Part shown: piece by piece, positions 63,237-64,000 of the stretch
Numbering within the stretch: position 1 is the first letter of the stretch
Layout: the number at the start of each line of letters is the position of its first letter
From: Capnocytophaga felis
GTDB lineage: Bacteria; Bacteroidota; Bacteroidia; Flavobacteriales; Flavobacteriaceae
Direction: 5' to 3'
Assembly (NCBI RefSeq): GCF_009684755.1
Contig: NZ_BLBC01000005.1
Location: 372,001-436,000 of the forward strand
DNA: 64,000 bases
Position numbers and translations under genes: made by a program
The notes under the pieces: model-generated
Databases searched by the model: none
What the model was told of the DNA's origin: nothing
Seen by the model: only the letters and a program-made list of their open reading frames with translations

Positions 63237-64000
63237 ATGGCAAGAATACTAACAGGCATACAAAGTACAGGAACTCCGCATTTGGGAAACATTTTGGGGG
63301 CTATCCTTCCGGCAATGCAAATGGCACAAGACCCTAAAAACGAATCCTTTTTATTCATCGCGGATATGCACTCGCTCACACAAATCAAAAACGGAGAAGA
63401 ACTTCGCTCCAACACTTACAGCGTGGCTGCCACGTGGCTCGCCTTCGGGTTAGATACCGAAAAAGTGGTTTTCTACCGCCAAAGTGATGTTCCGCAAACT
63501 ACCGAACTTTCGTGGTACTTGAGTTGCTTTTTCCCGTATCAGCGTCTTACCCTTGCCCATTCGTTCAAAGATAAAGCAGACCGTCTCGAAGACGTCAATG
63601 CAGGGCTTTTCACTTACCCAATGCTGATGGCAGCCGATATTTTACTCTATGATGCTGAGATAGTTCCCGTTGGAAAAGACCAATTGCAACACTTGGAAAT
63701 TACCAGAGATGTCGCTTCGCGTTTTAATCATCAAATGGGAGAAACTTTCGTGCTTCCGCAAGCGAAAATCGAGGAAAGAATTATGATAATCCCCGGAACA
63801 GACGGCGAAAAGATGAGCAAATCGCGTAACAATTTTATCAATATTTTCCTTCCAGAGAAACAACTTCGGAAGCAAGTGATGAATATCCAAACCGATAGCA
63901 CACCGCTTGAAGCTCCGAAAAACCCCGACGCCTGCAACGTGTTCGCTTTATACCGATTGATGGCTTCAGAGGAGCAAGCCGAGCAAATGCGAGCCAATTA
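63237..64000 (+). CDS. trpS: Tryptophan--tRNA ligase (3' truncated by window edge)
   Basis: An open frame from the ATG at 63237 runs to the right edge, 254 codons visible. The class I synthetase motifs are present: HIGH-type TPHLGN (residues 13-18) and KMSKS at 192-196. GIQSTGTPHLGNILGA, QSDVPQTTELSWYLS, TYPMLMAADILLYDA and VPVGKDQLQHLE are TrpRS hallmarks. It charges tRNA-Trp. About 80-90 residues should lie beyond the window. Confidence 0.95.
   Translation, partial: MARILTGIQSTGTPHLGNILGAILPAMQMAQDPKNESFLFIADMHSLTQIKNGEELRSNTYSVAATWLAFGLDTEKVVFYRQSDVPQTTELSWYLSCFFPYQRLTLAHSFKDKADRLEDVNAGLFTYPMLMAADILLYDAEIVPVGKDQLQHLEITRDVASRFNHQMGETFVLPQAKIEERIMIIPGTDGEKMSKSRNNFINIFLPEKQLRKQVMNIQTDSTPLEAPKNPDACNVFALYRLMASEEQAEQMRAN

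Overview
The window is AT-rich DNA from a member of the Bacteroidota, most likely a Flavobacteriaceae species and possibly a Capnocytophaga relative. The genus is an inference; class and family are better supported. The evidence is a T9SS type B (CHU_C / gliding motility-associated) C-terminal domain, a fused OlsF-type aminolipid acyltransferase, an OmpA protein with thrombospondin type 3 calcium repeats, a BspA-type leucine-rich repeat protein, and many promoters of the flavobacterial form TTG-N20-TAnnTTTG. Shine-Dalgarno sequences are generally weak or absent.

Region 1 (1-28 kb) is mostly housekeeping and envelope genes. From the left these are the end of an unknown protein and a T9SS type B secreted protein, an EamA transporter, a BspA-like protein and the OlsF-like acyltransferase, bioB, a YqeY protein, and tRNA-Arg(TCG). 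A frameshifted tyrosine-recombinase remnant and a small two-gene membrane cassette (DUF2335) sit beside the tRNA, so this looks like an eroded integrative element. Next come a lipocalin-like lipoprotein, recX, an MscS-family channel broken by one frameshift, a PhoB/PhoR-type two-component pair, a large TPR protein with an outer-membrane barrel, ompA, kbl, holB, a DoxX-like protein, plsC, rpoN, a YfcE-type phosphodiesterase and an SLC13 dicarboxylate transporter.

Region 2 (28-55.7 kb) is one long plus-strand surface-polysaccharide locus. It starts with UDP-glucose dehydrogenase and a sugar epimerase. A nonulosonic-acid module follows: CapD-like dehydratase, NeuD-like acyltransferase, NeuB/LegI, NeuC/LegG, a PtmE-like CBS-nucleotidyltransferase, a NeuA/LegF-like CMP-transferase, a class III aminotransferase, a nitrilase-family amidohydrolase, a PtmA-like SDR and two Gfo/Idh oxidoreductases. 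Many of these genes overlap by 1-4 bases, so they are probably co-transcribed. An SGNH hydrolase, Wzx flippase, O-acyltransferase, a candidate nonulosonate/sialyl-type transferase, three GT2 glycosyltransferases, an EpsG-type Wzy polymerase, an FAD-dependent mutase-like enzyme, and a fused nucleotidyltransferase/GHMP kinase with a rhamnose mutarotase complete the assembly genes. The dTDP-L-rhamnose genes (A, C, D, B) close the locus. They are interrupted by an ATPase remnant containing a palindromic element, a small membrane protein, and a four-helix-bundle gene flanked by inverted repeats.

Region 3 (55.7-64 kb) is rich in repeats. It has a triplicated block with REP-like palindromes and 28-bp inverted-repeat elements, a 167-bp repeat in three copies and a 41-bp repeat in at least three copies. 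Between them lie a ClC channel, a DUF6261-like protein, a DUF5362-like protein, rocD, a creatininase-family protein and the 5' part of trpS, which runs off the right edge.

The most notable biology is the nonulosonic-acid-type glycan locus. It resembles the Campylobacter ptm/leg gene set but uses a class III aminotransferase plus a nitrilase instead of a visible LegC-type (DegT) aminotransferase. The Fkp-like fused salvage enzyme and the mobile or repetitive insertions in the rhamnose genes are also worth attention.
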